A DNA stretch of 64,000 nucleotides from Rhyzopertha dominica (Eukaryota; Arthropoda; Insecta; Coleoptera; Bostrichidae), in NCBI GenBank assembly GCA_025024175.1, contig QCXZ01000064.1, positions 40,445,325 through 40,509,324 on the forward strand, given 5' to 3'. Numbering within the stretch: position 1 is the first letter of the stretch; each line of letters starts with the position of its first letter. Positions 23,975 to 35,600 of this stretch are shown here, one piece after another. Position numbers and translations under genes: made by a program. A model generated the notes under the pieces. It had not been told where the DNA came from. It saw only the letters and a program-made list of their open reading frames with translations, and did not search any database.

Positions 23975-25430
23975 ATAAATACCACTGGCCCATTTCACGT
24001 GCTTCTATGATACGCTGCTGCTAAATCGTCAACTCTTCTTCTATTAGCATGGTTTATTCCACCAGCGATTGTTGAAATCCCTAAAATATTGTCCAGACTA
24101 TGCATTTCAATTTTCTGCCCTTGATGCCTGGTATGTGTAACGGCTGCAAATTAATTCTAGCTGAAGCTTTAAAACAACAAAGTATTATATTACTTTTGTG
24201 TGAAGAATACAGTTAGAAAGAAAATTAGTTATTACATTTTCACTGTTTCGGCCCTTTAGTGTTTCTAGTTACGGTGTAGAATTTCCCCGAAAGTTATTAG
24301 CCCTCCGAAGTTAGATTTATTGGATTGTAGCTCTCAAGCACCTCTTGCAAAACGCACTAGTTGTACATATGTACTGAGCGCGATGATGTAGTGTACATCT
24401 AGAAGAAAGCTGCTTAAAATGCATGTAGATGTATTGAAGCTGAATAATTCATGTCGTTCTCACAATGTTAGTCAAGTTAAAATAATACTGTAGAATATCC
24501 AGAAGCATATAGATATTTTTTACTTTTAGGTAGGTAAACATGTTCAGCTGAGCGCAAAGCAGGATCATATTCCCAAATATGAAACAAAAAGCTCTTTAAA
24601 TCGGTAGGAAGATCCATATCTCTAACTTTAGTTTCTCTTTTCGAGCATCTCTTCTAAATATTCTGCGATTATACCTTAGATATAGTATTTGCCAGTTATT
24701 GGAAAACATTTTGTGCCTTATGTATAATATACCACTAATGACGCGAACTGTCACCTGTCATATAAGTACCGAGAGCTGTAATAGTAATATTTGTACATGT
24801 AATATACTTTATAACGTCGTTCTTAGGTTGTTGTAAAAAGACTAAATCGTAATGGAAGGCAAAAATAACGAATAATATGATAAATTATAACAACATAGTA
24901 AAAATGTGAAAATTTTAATAAGTTTGTACCTATGTACGGTTAATGTAGGAGACAATGCAGAGCTGTAAAATAGGAAAATTTTCTCAATACCACGACAAAA
25001 GCAATCTATTAATAATCCTAAGCTTTTAATTATTTTTTAGTAGTATTCCCTTAATATTATAATAGCAACGTAATTTCCTCTTTTACAGCATCTTGTACAA
25101 TATGAAAGCAGCATATATTTCGAAAGATATGATCATAATGTACTTATAATTACANCTCGTATTATATTCAAGAACAAACATTATTTGCAGCTAGAGTTAT
25201 TACAGAAAACTTAAGGGCGATTCTTTGGTATCCTACAACAGGAAAGTTGCTTGCAATAAATGCTATTTGGTTTGATTTATATTGTCTGATCAAATTATGT
25301 TAGCCTCTTCTGTTGTCGTCACTTGGAATTTACCAAACTTTTTGTTGCTTCATAGTTTTTTTTAATAACAGAGATAATAACAGATTAACTAATTACAGGT
25401 CGTGAGAGCAAAGCACACTTACTCGCATTG
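23975..25430. other. AT-rich DNA with one coding-like minus-strand stretch
   Basis: On the minus strand about 24500-24640 is open for some 49 codons with a protein-like mix (for example LPTDLKSFLF and WEYDPAL). I could not place it in a family. Otherwise nothing. Ambiguous base at 25155. Confidence 0.25.
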
Positions 25431-25433
25431 GCC

Positions 25434-25652
25434 GTGGCGTAGCCAGGAGGGGGGGGGGCGATTGGAATAGCAGCTTTTTTACATTTAACAGTACACATTT
25501 GTTGCACCCTATTGGTTTGGTGTATAATAAACATTTTAGCAAATTAATCATTAAAATTTAAGCCACACCTCTTCTGGTTTTTTCTTGTTTTACTTAATAT
25601 TTTTCTTGTATTTAGAGGTTTACCCCCCAAGTTAATTTTCTGGCTACGCCAC
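25434..25652. mobile_element. Short MITE, 13-bp perfect terminal inverted repeats
   Basis: GTGGCGTAGCCAG at 25434-25446 is matched exactly by CTGGCTACGCCAC at 25640-25652. Each repeat is followed inward by a G-run (ten G at 25449-25458) or its complement (six C at 25623-25628). The element is 219 bases with no coding capacity. Ends of the type TGGCTACGCCACTG next to a C-run are familiar from many invertebrate genomes. I could not identify a clean target-site duplication. A 71-codon minus frame crosses the right end and is chance. Confidence 0.65.
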
Positions 25653-25659
25653 TGCGTTA

Positions 25660-26850
25660 CTGGGCTTATAAAAACAACATTTAATGGTGCTTTTAATTCA
25701 TTTGTGAGCGAAAATTTATTTCCTATTTCTTCAGCAACTCTGCCAATAACGTATTCCATACAGGTTGTATAAAATAAAAGACACTTTACACAAATACAGG
25801 CCGCATCACATTAAAATAATTTGTCATGGGCTATTGGATTTTGGAGGAAAAAATGTGTCAATTCTTAATAAATAAATCTAGGTAATATATTGTTATTTAT
25901 TCGATCTAATTGCTTTGAACTTATTAAATACGATTTGCTAGGTTTTCCAGCATTCGGGGTAATATATCGACGACATCATCTGTTGTTTTATCATTTCGAA
26001 ATAAATAAATTTGTTACTTATCACGCGACATAAGTCAGCATAATTTTGGTCAAATATTTNGCCAATGCAATTTTATTCAAAGTANTTTCGTCAGGTATTT
26101 CTTTCCGNGTAATTTTTTTAGAAAAGAAATTATTTCATAATTTAGATAATAGGACCCTANTANCACGGGAGACGCACCCCAGTTGTTCCAACCATTAAGT
26201 TAAGATTTATTGAACATGCAAATACTTATTTGCTATTAACTGCAAATAACCTCTGCTTTATTTATATATGCTCCAATGTGCAATGTTTGACAAAATATGT
26301 TCAAAGTTGTTTTTAGTTAATAATTACTGCATACTGATAAAGAACTCGGAGCCTCGTTGACATGCCTTATAATAAAGAATACGCATTTTGTATAAAATCT
26401 GAACTCTAGTGATTATAATAATTAATTGAGAGAAAATAACAAGGATTTTGGAGTATTTTTGTGGTATTCGTTGCTCATATTTCGTCTAAATTTGCCCACA
26501 AAAAAATAAAAAAAGTTAGAGAGCAATTAAAAATCTTTTTTGTGACCAGGTTGCACTATAGCTTAGCAACCATAGATGGTGTAATAACTAGTTTCCTTCC
26601 TAGCTGCATTTACCAACAAAGAGCACTTGATTTATCTCATATTAAAACGTCTTCTTTCTTTTGCTTGCTACTACATAGGCGTACAGTATCCGAAAGGATA
26701 ACAAGAGTATGGACATTTCTTTCATACTTTCTTGCATCCAGCGATTTTGAGGGTAAGTTGTTGCGTATACTTTTAAACACAATTTAGTGCAGACACCTAA
26801 AGCTTACAGTATCAGCTAGGCATAAAATGTAGTCAAATTTAGTTGGCGTT
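25660..26850. other. AT-rich DNA with a cluster of ambiguous bases
   Basis: Five ambiguous bases fall within 26060-26163, a density far above the rest of the window, which may mark an unrecognised multicopy repeat. A 108-codon plus frame at 26461-26787 starts from GTG and has no known motif. Confidence 0.35.
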
Positions 26851-26853
26851 TGT

Positions 26854-26868
26854 AGTTATAAAGAATAT
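26854..26868 (+). repeat. Left target-site duplication of the Penelope insertion
   Basis: AGTTATAAAGAATAT, an exact 15-base match to 28425-28439, bracketing the element. Confidence 0.9.
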
Positions 26869-26979
26869 AGTTGTTGGTGTTTATTTTGTGGAGTCCTTCT
26901 TTGTTAATTTTTCTTATAGTATTTATTTGTAGGTTCTGGCTCCTTATTTTTATAAATTAAAGACACTTTCTTTAATAAT

Positions 26980-27015
26980 ATGACGTTTCGACCTATAATT
27001 TAGGTCTTTGTCGAA
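26980..27015 (-). ncRNA. Degenerate hammerhead-ribozyme-like motif, inverted arm
   Basis: Minus-strand counterpart of 28318-28353, differing by A for G at 27005, which restores a perfect six-base-pair stem II. The catalytic box shows the same three departures from consensus. Confidence 0.5.
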
Positions 27016-27141
27016 TATTTTATTTAGTAGATTGACAAATTATTATGACATTTACAATTTTGATATTAATATAAAATGTACCTTCAAGTTTATTCCTTTG
27101 TTATCATTGTGTATGGTAAATGTGATGGTGAGAGGGTGTGT

Positions 27142-27514
27142 TTAAATGACGGTGTAGTAGGTATTACTTAGTCCTTGTATGTCAGTCCTGTCGTTTACAC
27201 ATGTGTTTAGATTTTTTTGAATATGTATCATTTCTAAAAATTGTCTTTTTTGTTTATGTTGTTCCGTAGTAATAATTTTGGTATTATCAAAGTCAAAAGT
27301 GTGGTCAGTTTGTTCTTGATGTTTTTTTAAAGCTGTGTAGTTGTTATTATTTTTATGTTGTTGTAGTCTGTTTTTTAAGTATTGTCCTGTCTGTCCTATA
27401 TATTGTTTGTTACATTCTTTACATTTTATACTGTATATTGTGTGTGTTCTTGTTTCTTTTGGTATTTTTGTTTTTAACGGTGTGTAGAATTGTTTAATTG
27501 TGTTAACTGGTTTA
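27142..27514 (-). pseudogene. Inverted duplicate of the Penelope GIY-YIG coding end
   Basis: Reading from 27514 downwards, this part of the left arm encodes the same C-terminal residues as the sense ORF, including IYSIKC, QYIGQT and the FLEMIHI stretch with the likely catalytic glutamate, and ends at the same stop (27142-27144). The few codons upstream of 27514, up to an ATG at 27531, come from read-through over the inversion junction and are not element protein. It has no promoter of its own and is a by-product of the insertion mechanism, not an independent gene. Confidence 0.85.
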
Positions 27515-28191
27515 ACCACCCCTACAGACAAAAAATAGCTGTCCTAAACAACACTATACAACGAATAATAAAATTAACTAATCCAGAACTTAGAATTGAA
27601 ACTTTACATACCACTACTAAAATACTAAAAAATAACAACTACCCCACTAAATTAATAAGTAACTCAATAAAACAACAAACCGAAAAACTATACAATAGTA
27701 TTCAATACAAAAAACAAGACAAAAACACAAACATAACATACTTAACCTTACCATATATACCACCACTCACTCAAAAAATAAAAAACCTACTAAAACCACA
27801 TAACTTCCAAATTACATATAAACCAGTTAACACAATTAAACAATTCTACACACCGTTAAAAACAAAAATACCAAAAGAAACAAGAACACACACAATATAC
27901 AGTATAAAATGTAAAGAATGTAACAAACAATATATAGGACAGACAGGACAATACTTAAAAAACAGACTACAACAACATAAAAATAATAACAACTACACAG
28001 CTTTAAAAAAACATCAAGAACAAACTGACCACACTTTTGACTTTGATAATACCAAAATTATTACTACGGAACAACATAAACAAAAAAGACAATTTTTAGA
28101 AATGATACATATTCAAAAAAATCTAAACACATGTGTAAACGACAGGACTGACATACAAGGACTAAGTAATACCTACTACACCGTCATTTAA
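27515..28191 (+). CDS. Penelope-like protein, C-terminal part: RT end plus GIY-YIG endonuclease
   Basis: The open frame reaches back to a TTG at 27490, but the first eight or nine codons belong to the inverted arm, so true element sequence begins near 27515. About the first 100 residues (for example HPYRQKIAVL and RIIKLTNPEL) match the region behind the RT palm in Penelope proteins. Then comes the GIY-YIG nuclease: IYS at residues 136-138, zinc-type cysteines 141 and 144, YIG at 148-150, Arg159, His163, histidines 175 and 181, and Glu204 as the probable metal ligand. In intact elements this nuclease nicks target DNA for target-primed reverse transcription. The frame is uninterrupted to TAA at 28189-28191. 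The RT catalytic motifs are absent, so the product could at most be a nuclease fragment. Confidence 0.88.
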
Positions 28192-28425
28192 ACACACCCT
28201 CTCACCATCACATTTACCATACACAATGATAACAAAGGAATAAACTTGAAGGTACATTTTATATTAATATCAAAATTGTAAATGTCATAATAATTTGTCA
28301 ATCTACTAAATAAAATATTCGACAAAGGCCTAAATTATAGGTCGAAACGTCATATTATTAAAGAAAGTGTCTTTAATTTATAAAAATAAGGAGCCAGAAC
28401 CTACAAATAAATACTATAAGAAAAA
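27819..28425 (+). repeat. Right arm of 607-bp inverted repeat
   Basis: Sense-oriented partner of 26908-27514. It contains the nuclease coding end, about 235 bases of 3' untranslated sequence and the terminal region. Its last base overlaps the first base of the right target duplication. Confidence 0.93.
28318..28353 (+). ncRNA. Degenerate hammerhead-ribozyme-like motif, sense arm
   Basis: CGACAAAGGCCTA, a short loop, then TAGGTCGAAACGTC. This has the layout of the small hammerhead ribozymes known from the terminal repeats of Penelope-like elements: a CUGAYGA-like box, stem II of about 6 bp with a 5-base loop (one G-U pair here), GAAA, then C-GUC at the cleavage side. The first box departs from the consensus at three positions, among them the G that acts in catalysis, so self-cleavage is unlikely. 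The mirror copy is at 26980-27015 on the minus strand and has a fully Watson-Crick stem II. Confidence 0.55.
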
Positions 28426-28439
28426 GTTATAAAGAATAT
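28425..28439 (+). repeat. Right target-site duplication of the Penelope insertion
   Basis: Exact 15-base copy of 26854-26868. Confidence 0.9.
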
Positions 28440-28540
28440 TCTAAAGCAAGGAAAGACACCACCGCATCGCTAGTCTTTTTAGGAGACATCTATATGTATT
28501 TTTTATTACTTCTCATTAGACCTAACGTTAGGGATCAACT

Positions 28541-28978
28541 TTGAAAGCTATAGAAACTTATCGTGCAGACTTGTATGATCAACAACACTATTTTGTTCTT
28601 ACAATCTTAAACACACCATGCAAGTGGAAAAAGTGTGAAAAATGTGCTGAGTCTTTTTATCCACAATCAGGAATAGGCTGCAATGGTTCCTCCTATCGGC
28701 GTAACAAGCGGATGTCTTTGTTTTTCTTTGGAGCTGGCTTTCCTCTATCCCACACAAGCTTCATCATGTGCCACAATTCAATTCGAGGCACTTCCACCGC
28801 AACACGTGTGAATGTAGATGAAGCAGCGGCGAAAGAAAATAAGCAAAAACGACCCCAGCCCATCAGAATTCATCTCTTCAGCGGAGCTAAATGCGCGCAA
28901 CGCTGGAAAATAAAAACTATGCGAATCTGCCAGCTGAGACACACTCATATATACAAGCGTATCGATTTTCGTCAATAG
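28541..28978 (+). CDS. Unassigned 145-codon open frame, doubtful
   Basis: The frame starts at TTG and runs to TAG at 28976-28978. The product is rich in Cys, Lys and Arg (CKWKKCEKC near residues 27-35), with no recognised domain. It lies just outside the Penelope insertion in a GC-richer island, where stop codons are less frequent. Alternatives: chance, an old exon, or part of an unknown repeat. I see no start codon context or splice signals that support a gene. Confidence 0.15.
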   Translation: MKAIETYRADLYDQQHYFVLTILNTPCKWKKCEKCAESFYPQSGIGCNGSSYRRNKRMSLFFFGAGFPLSHTSFIMCHNSIRGTSTATRVNVDEAAAKENKQKRPQPIRIHLFSGAKCAQRWKIKTMRICQLRHTHIYKRIDFRQ

Positions 28979-29220
28979 CCCAACTAGTTGGCAACAACAG
29001 GTGTCCGGAGGTTTCCAATGCGCAAATAAAAAGAGTGCACTTTTTTCAGCTCTAGTTTTTTTAGCGGCAGCGGCAATGACACCTATTAATACATTTTACG
29101 ATTTCCATGGAGAGTCCATTGAGCGATATAAAAATTGCGTTTTTGTAGGTCGTGCCCGTGCGGCAGCTGCTATTGTAAACCACGTGATCAACGATTTATA
29201 AGGACGCACGATCATTAAGG
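28600..29220. promoter_or_regulatory. GC-richer island with E-boxes
   Basis: Balanced composition over about 600 bases. At its right end lie CAGCTG (29164-29169), ATTGT, CACGTG (29181-29186) and GATCAACGATTTATAA within 50 bases. That is a mix of bHLH, Sox-like and homeodomain-like sites typical of enhancers. Inference only. Confidence 0.25.
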
Positions 29221-29224
29221 GAAC

Positions 29225-32200
29225 AGGAGTATAAAACAAAATATATGTACAATAATTATTTTTAGTGTAGGTAAGGAAATGTAATTATTGATTACAAACT
29301 CATTCCTTTCAATCGCGAGAAAAACAGCGTTATCAATAACTTGAGTGATTTAATTAAAGATCTGAAGATCGAATTTGCTTTATAAATCCTCTTATTAGAT
29401 GTGACAATTTGTTATGACGAATATATTTTTTAGTTGTTTGATGACCGAGTGTTTTGTTTTATAAACTTGCTAGGGAGATTGGGTGTGAGCCACCCTTTAC
29501 GCAGCAACTACCTATAAAGTTCTTATTTTAGATGGAATAAACAGTTTTCGAGAATATAGCATTTAAGTAGAAGACGGTCAAGTTACTACTACTAAACTGT
29601 TAGGTACGGCATATGCGGCCTATTTTTATGTATAGCTTAAAGATAACAGAAGTAGAATAAATTTATTCTAAGCCTAATAAAACTAAAAGTAGTCTGATAG
29701 TGCCATTAAATTCATAACAACTAAATTTAATGCAATATATCCCTTAGCTACATTACGTATGTAAAAAATGTTTTTTTATACGAAAAAATCTGTCTATGCA
29801 TCTATCTAGCATACCTGAGCGGAAAGAGATTTGATTTGGTCACTTTACTAGATCAGGTACGGATACCAAACACAGTCTGAATCATTTTCCTGCATCGGTG
29901 TTAATAGTAAGTATAGAAAATGTCTCAGCCTTAACAGGAATAAACGATTCTGATTCATTGGTAGGACCTGGATGGATATTCATTTAGGTACCATGCTGCA
30001 TACCTGTCATAGCCTAAATCAATTTAATATACACAATCATATTATAAGAAATTACTTTTGACGACGCCCATTAATTAAAATAATTAATAGTTAATATAAT
30101 TTGACATGTAGGTACCTTCATGTTCAGCATTAAGAACTACCTTTAGTTGATGATGCATGCCTGTAAGAGTCTTAATCCAAATGTGACATGCATCATCATA
30201 TTTAGCATAAAGCATTACGTGCAGCAACCTGCGAAGCAATATATAAAATTTTGTATGCAAAGTTAGCATTTTGACCCTAGAAAGCACCCTAGTGACTCCC
30301 CACCTAAATGAAATTTATTTGGGCACGCCTACAGACCACTAACTGCCATCTAGCGAAAGCAGAGGTCTATTCGACGCTTAGGAGCCGAGATCTCACAATC
30401 CGCGAACAAACGGACGGCAAATCGAGAATTTTATAATAAGCGGCTCAACCTAAAAATGCTAAAATAAAAGAAACATCGTGGAACATCAAGTTTTCTTGCA
30501 ACTTCATAAACAATTTACGCGTAAACTATGAAAATTGGCGTAAAAATGTAAGAGACCAAAAATGAAGATAAAGGTTAAAAAATATATAAGATTTTAGTTT
30601 TATTTGAATCAGATTAACTCTACCATTATTGAGCTTTTTTGGGGGTCTTATTTTTTAACGAATACCAGGACGTCGCGGATCTAGTCAGTTTACTCGGTTA
30701 TTTTTAAGGTTATTTCCTGCTGGTTACACTAATTTTCACCTCTTCACTAATTATTTAAATTCAAGCTTAAAAATTAATTTTTATTGAACTGATCCATACA
30801 AATAAAATGAGTTTCATTTCAAATTACTACTTGACATTTTGATGGTTATATTAGTCTAATTACCTGAGTTAACTTTAATTATTATTAGTCATTTGTAATA
30901 ATGAGAAACTGACGCGGATGAAAAGCGAAGTTAGATAAAAACAAACAAAATAACTCATAGCTTTAAATTTTAACCGACGCGATGTAGAAATAATTGAATT
31001 CTTTTCAACGTTGCCACACATTCTAGACTTTCAACGTAACAGCTGATGACTTAACGGTATTTCAGAAAAATCGGGAGCAAATTGATCGAGCAGATTATGG
31101 CTAAATTAATGTAATAAATTATTGTTGTGAAATAATTGTAATCTATATTCATTAGAACGTTTTACTAAACGAGTACAGAAAAATCTACCATTTATAAGGT
31201 TAGTTCTATTTGCTCGGCGGCAAGCTATTAATAGGGATGAAATAATACCAATAAATACAAGTTCGTGGAAAAAACTACTTCAAAAACAGGCGTTTACTTT
31301 CGGAATTGTTTTAGTATGCAAGTGTCTTCGTATGTTCCGTAGTTTCAGATGTTCGTCTCCTTCGTGTAGTTCAAATGTCCTAACCAATGATGGTTTAAAG
31401 TGTGAAAACTCGTAAACAGTTATTCAAACTGCTACGCTTAAAAGAGGATGCAACACTACACAATATATATGAAGAACACCCCGCGTATTAAAACAGTTCA
31501 AAATGTAAACGCCCGTTTTTCTATAAAATTATCTTTTCCGCACCTTTAAAGTTAATTCGACAGGATGTAAAATATCATATTCTACATGAACTTCTAAAAA
31601 TTAGCACAAAATTTGCGACTAATGTAGGTGTTTTTAGTAATAACGGTATTGTTTAATACAAATACTTACTTGAAACTATATAATATACTGCTATTTTTTG
31701 CCTCTAATCCTACGAAATAACTGATCGGTACCACTAAGTATCAATATTTTTAATTCGATACCCAAGTGGATATCGATACTCTATGACCGAGTAGATGATT
31801 AAATAGAGCCGAATTGAAAAGCTGCATAATGATGAATTAAAAAATCCTTTCCTAAGTCACTACTTTGAGAAATAATCCACCTATGAGTAGAGACAAATCC
31901 CTACGTTTGTCAACACTGTTTGCAGCGCAGGTGACGTCATGCGCAAAATTGCTCAAAAAATTGCTCTTACTAACGGACTGTAAGTGGGTTTTCTTCCGAA
32001 GTAATCATTACATAAGCTTTATTGCATTCGTCATTACAACAACGGTGAAAATTACATAAAAACCACTTTCGATTGGTGGCTCACAACTTATATGTATCCC
32101 TTTCTTCACTGATCCTACTACACATAAGTTCGAAATAAATATATCAAAGGCATATCACCAACAGCATATAACGTACTGATTAATACATTTTTTCTAGTCA

Positions 32201-32335
32201 GATTAGTTATTATGTTTGCTTTCAGTTACAGTCACTTTATTAATAGTGTAAGAATACATTTCAATATTAAGAAAACTGCAATGGATTGAAGGCTGGTAAT
32301 TCTTCAGCTACCTATTTTATAAAACTAAGTATCTA
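29225..32335. other. AT-rich DNA, no recognisable gene
   Basis: Only short frames. A full CRE palindrome TGACGTCA lies at 31932-31939 inside the near-palindrome GCGCAGGTGACGTCATGCGC (31925-31944). Confidence 0.4.
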
Positions 32336-32339
32336 TTGC

Positions 32340-32665
32340 CCGATTGTATTTTCAGATGCCGACCTTGGTGGACGTCCCCATAAAGGACGACCATCCTCGT
32401 AACCGACATAGAGACGCATCCCATGGAACTATCGGGCATGTGGCAAGACGTTGGCGTATATCAACAAATCCATTTAGCAGCAGACAGGACACGGTTTGAC
32501 CATTCCGTATTTCTTCCTCCGGTCAGCTTAATGCGGTTACTTCGTAGCAGGGCCGAATTCTATGGCAATTAAGTGGTATCTGGTCGGGCAGTTTAAAGCG
32601 ATCCTTTCGCCAATTGATTTCCCTCTGTAAATAACGGGCTGGCGGGGAGGATACACTGCAGTGAA
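32340..32665. promoter_or_regulatory. GC-richer island, possible exon or regulatory element
   Basis: An acceptor-like TTGTATTTTCAG ends at 32355 and is followed directly by an ATG and 52 further codons (32356-32514), ending ...RQDTV and a stop. The last residues would fit a class I PDZ ligand (T-x-V type), so a terminal exon is conceivable. The second half (32520-32660) has no frame but keeps the unusual composition, with GGCAATTAAGTGG and CAATTGATTTCCC, like a noncoding conserved element. Neither reading is proven. Confidence 0.22.
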
Positions 32666-32669
32666 CAAA

Positions 32670-35600
32670 GCAATGCATTCAGATGGTTGTGATTACAAAA
32701 CACTTGTCGAGCACTGCCTGCCAGTACCACATAAAAGAGCGATCCAAATTCATGCGTAGGAATTTATTAATAAATAAAAAAAAGAAAATAAAACAAATCA
32801 TGTTCTTATTTATATTGGTTTTGTTGAATGGGACGGTTCAGTTTCTTCGAAGCAATGACGGCTGGTCAGGTGATGCAAGTGAGGCACAGCCTCATGGTAA
32901 GTTTCATAGCACACTTCAATATAATAAAGTCAAAACAAAAGAACTTATGTTGTAATTAACATTTAGGTAACAAACATATTTAAGAATAAGAACTTGATAT
33001 CCCTGAAAGATAGACAGACAACTACATGTACACCGCTGCATAAGCAGTTGTCGACACCAGCATACTTCTACCAACTCTGTCCACTTAAGCTCAGAAATTC
33101 TAGCCTAACTTTACGAGGCCAGAAGCCAATAGGAATTTCGCGCGGATATAGCGTGAAGCTGGGTGTTAATAGGTTGTTTAAGTGATGATCGAACGTCTAA
33201 TCTGAGAGCTTCGCTGGTAAGAGGTAATTCTGTTTCCGTTTCTTTCAGGTACCTACTGTGTGACGTGTCACATTTGTGACAATATATTTCCTATCTTAGC
33301 ATGGCATATAAGCAGGAAACGATATTTAAGACTCATTATGGATACAGACGTTTACCGCTCAGCATGTTTATAAGTTTTTACTTAAAGGTATGTAATAATA
33401 CTGGAGTTTAGCACGTTCCACTGTTTTGCAGAATAGTGGACCCTATCCAAAAATTGTACGTATGCTTTATTAAAATACGATCCATTTTTGTACCTTCACG
33501 GGTGCAACAGTTTGAATAGTTTATGAAGGTCGACCATAAAGCTGTAAAAACCCTCATCAGGATATACAAGCACTTTGCATAAGTCAGTCTCAAATATCAT
33601 TTCCTAATTCCTACCACTATATCTACTGGTATCTTTCACCGTCCCATTAGTTTAAGTTTTAAGGAGAGTTGCCAGCGTTATTATTAAAGTAACAGCAGGG
33701 CCTTTTCAATACCTTCTCGATATGGTTGTAATTTTAATAACTTTCAAGGGCTAACATGACAAACCCATTATTCAATAAATCGTTTTGTTTAATAATCAAA
33801 GTTATCACTACGTACTAGAGGTGACAAACTATCGATAATCAGAACAATCGGTAATTATCAATAGTCAGGTCTTATGAGACTCTGCGCACAGTGCGCGTGC
33901 GTTCTCGTCTGTTGAATATGAAATCTTGTTCTGGTGGATATAAAGATTTCGTATTTTTTTTTGTTCTGGTGTATATTCCGTTTTCTTCTGTAGTATATAA
34001 AAATTTTTCGGTATCTTAATGGAAATTAGATATTTAGCAACATTAATATGACAAATGGCGTCGCATACGTACGCCTGTGAAAAAGCACGCAATGCAAACG
34101 TATGCAAGAGGTTGCCTATGTTAAATTCGGACATGGTACTAGAAGAAGAAATGAATGTACGTGCAAAGCTTCCTCGGTCGCAGACATCCAAATTTAACGG
34201 CATTTGTGAGAGACCGATAAAAGTACAAAAATGTGACATATGAAGAAATCCACGTCATAGTAGCTGCTACTATTGCCCAAGATCTAGACTAGAACAGCCT
34301 GATTGTTGAGCCACGTTAAGCAATTGGTTTATCAAGAAACGGTTTTTATTATATTGCGTAAACTGGTTTTTATTGGTTAACTGAAAAATTTTGATAATTG
34401 CGAAAGCAATGGCATTTATACTATTAGACAAAAGAAAGTTCGCCAAGCGTCACTGATAGCAACACATGATTATCTGTAATTACTAAAAAAAATGCGATTT
34501 TCTTTTTTAATAACCTTGGTGGCAGACATTTCACATCAGCAGAAAAGAACTTTGTTGCTGATGTGTTCCACTAAAAAATGAGTAATTCTTGGAACTAGTA
34601 ATATTGGTATTCATAAATTTTATGAAATTTCTGCATAATGTAGGTTATTCCTTTCAGAAGCGACTTGCATCCCACTTGGTACTTTTGTTTCAGAGATTTT
34701 CAAAATGAGGCCAATCGCTGAAAACGTTAAATTTTGTATAAACTGTAAAATAACTGGAACATTACTACATAGACTAAATGGACTATAACATACTGTCATT
34801 TATTTTCCTTGCAAAATTAAAAAATGTAGTAATAAACACTTAATTTTGTACAACTTATTTCATTGCAAACATTTCTATCTTAGGTTCAACTATACCATTA
34901 TGGACCGATTTTCGCTCAGTGTTGCCATAACCTGTATACTTTGCGTTTTGGAGTTCGTCTAAAAATTCTAAGAAAGCTATATATAGCACCCACTTACATA
35001 TTTTAAACTATTTTAAAGATAATGGTAAACGTAAATTAAAAAGGCTGAAGGTTTTGCAACACATATAACTTATTCAAATGTAATTGCCCTTGCAATTTTA
35101 CAGTTCCCGAGTATCGAAGTAATGGATTTTTTCCAGTACAGCTTATGGTATAGAAGACAATATCAATTGGCAAGGCATTTTCCATGGAGTGCGTAAAAGA
35201 GTAATATGGATTTTTGCAATATTTGGTGAAATAATCCGCTCAATTGCTTTTGAATATGGCAGTATCGACGTTTTTTAAAATCGACATTAAGTTTCTTAAT
35301 CGGAAATCAGTAGAGTTTGTGAATACGGTGATATCCTTTGAGTAGAGTCTGTCTCCTCTTATGTCTCCTCTTATGTACTCTTTGAACAATGCAGCATAAT
35401 CGAATAAAACATTTCTGCTGTAAATTTAATATTCAAAACAGAGGTCAAGTTGCAGTAAAAGTGCATCTAAAATGAGCGTACCTGTGGATTGAGTATTTGA
35501 ATCACAAAAATACTTAGCGTTCACACTACACACATCCTGAATTTGTATTCTAGTACTGCACAGCTCTGTATACAAAAAATGTACTCACTATTAAGTAATG

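Larger units (their letters stand above)
26908..27514 (-). repeat. Left arm of 607-bp inverted repeat
   Basis: It pairs base for base with 27819-28425; the paired coordinates sum to 55333 at both ends, so there is no net insertion or deletion. The proteins encoded by the two arms are identical. One substitution found by eye is 27005 against 28328. Transcription through both arms would give an RNA hairpin with a 304-base loop. Confidence 0.93.
26869..28424 (+). mobile_element. Penelope-like element, 5'-truncated, with inverted leading arm
   Basis: The insertion is bounded by a perfect 15-base duplication. From left to right it consists of a 39-base extension (26869-26907), an inverted copy of the 3' end (26908-27514), a 304-base single-copy part of the ORF (27515-27818) and the sense 3' end (27819-28424). 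This is the usual anatomy of a Penelope-like insertion: severe 5' truncation, an inverted partial copy upstream and a short extra segment at the outer end. The ORF keeps only the end of the reverse transcriptase and the GIY-YIG nuclease. The intact duplication, unbroken frame and almost identical arms indicate a recent insertion. It cannot move itself because the RT core is missing. Confidence 0.93.

Noticed and set aside
33865..34239. 124-codon minus-strand frame
   Set aside because: A 62-codon plus frame overlaps it, no motif is visible, and codon use follows the base composition.
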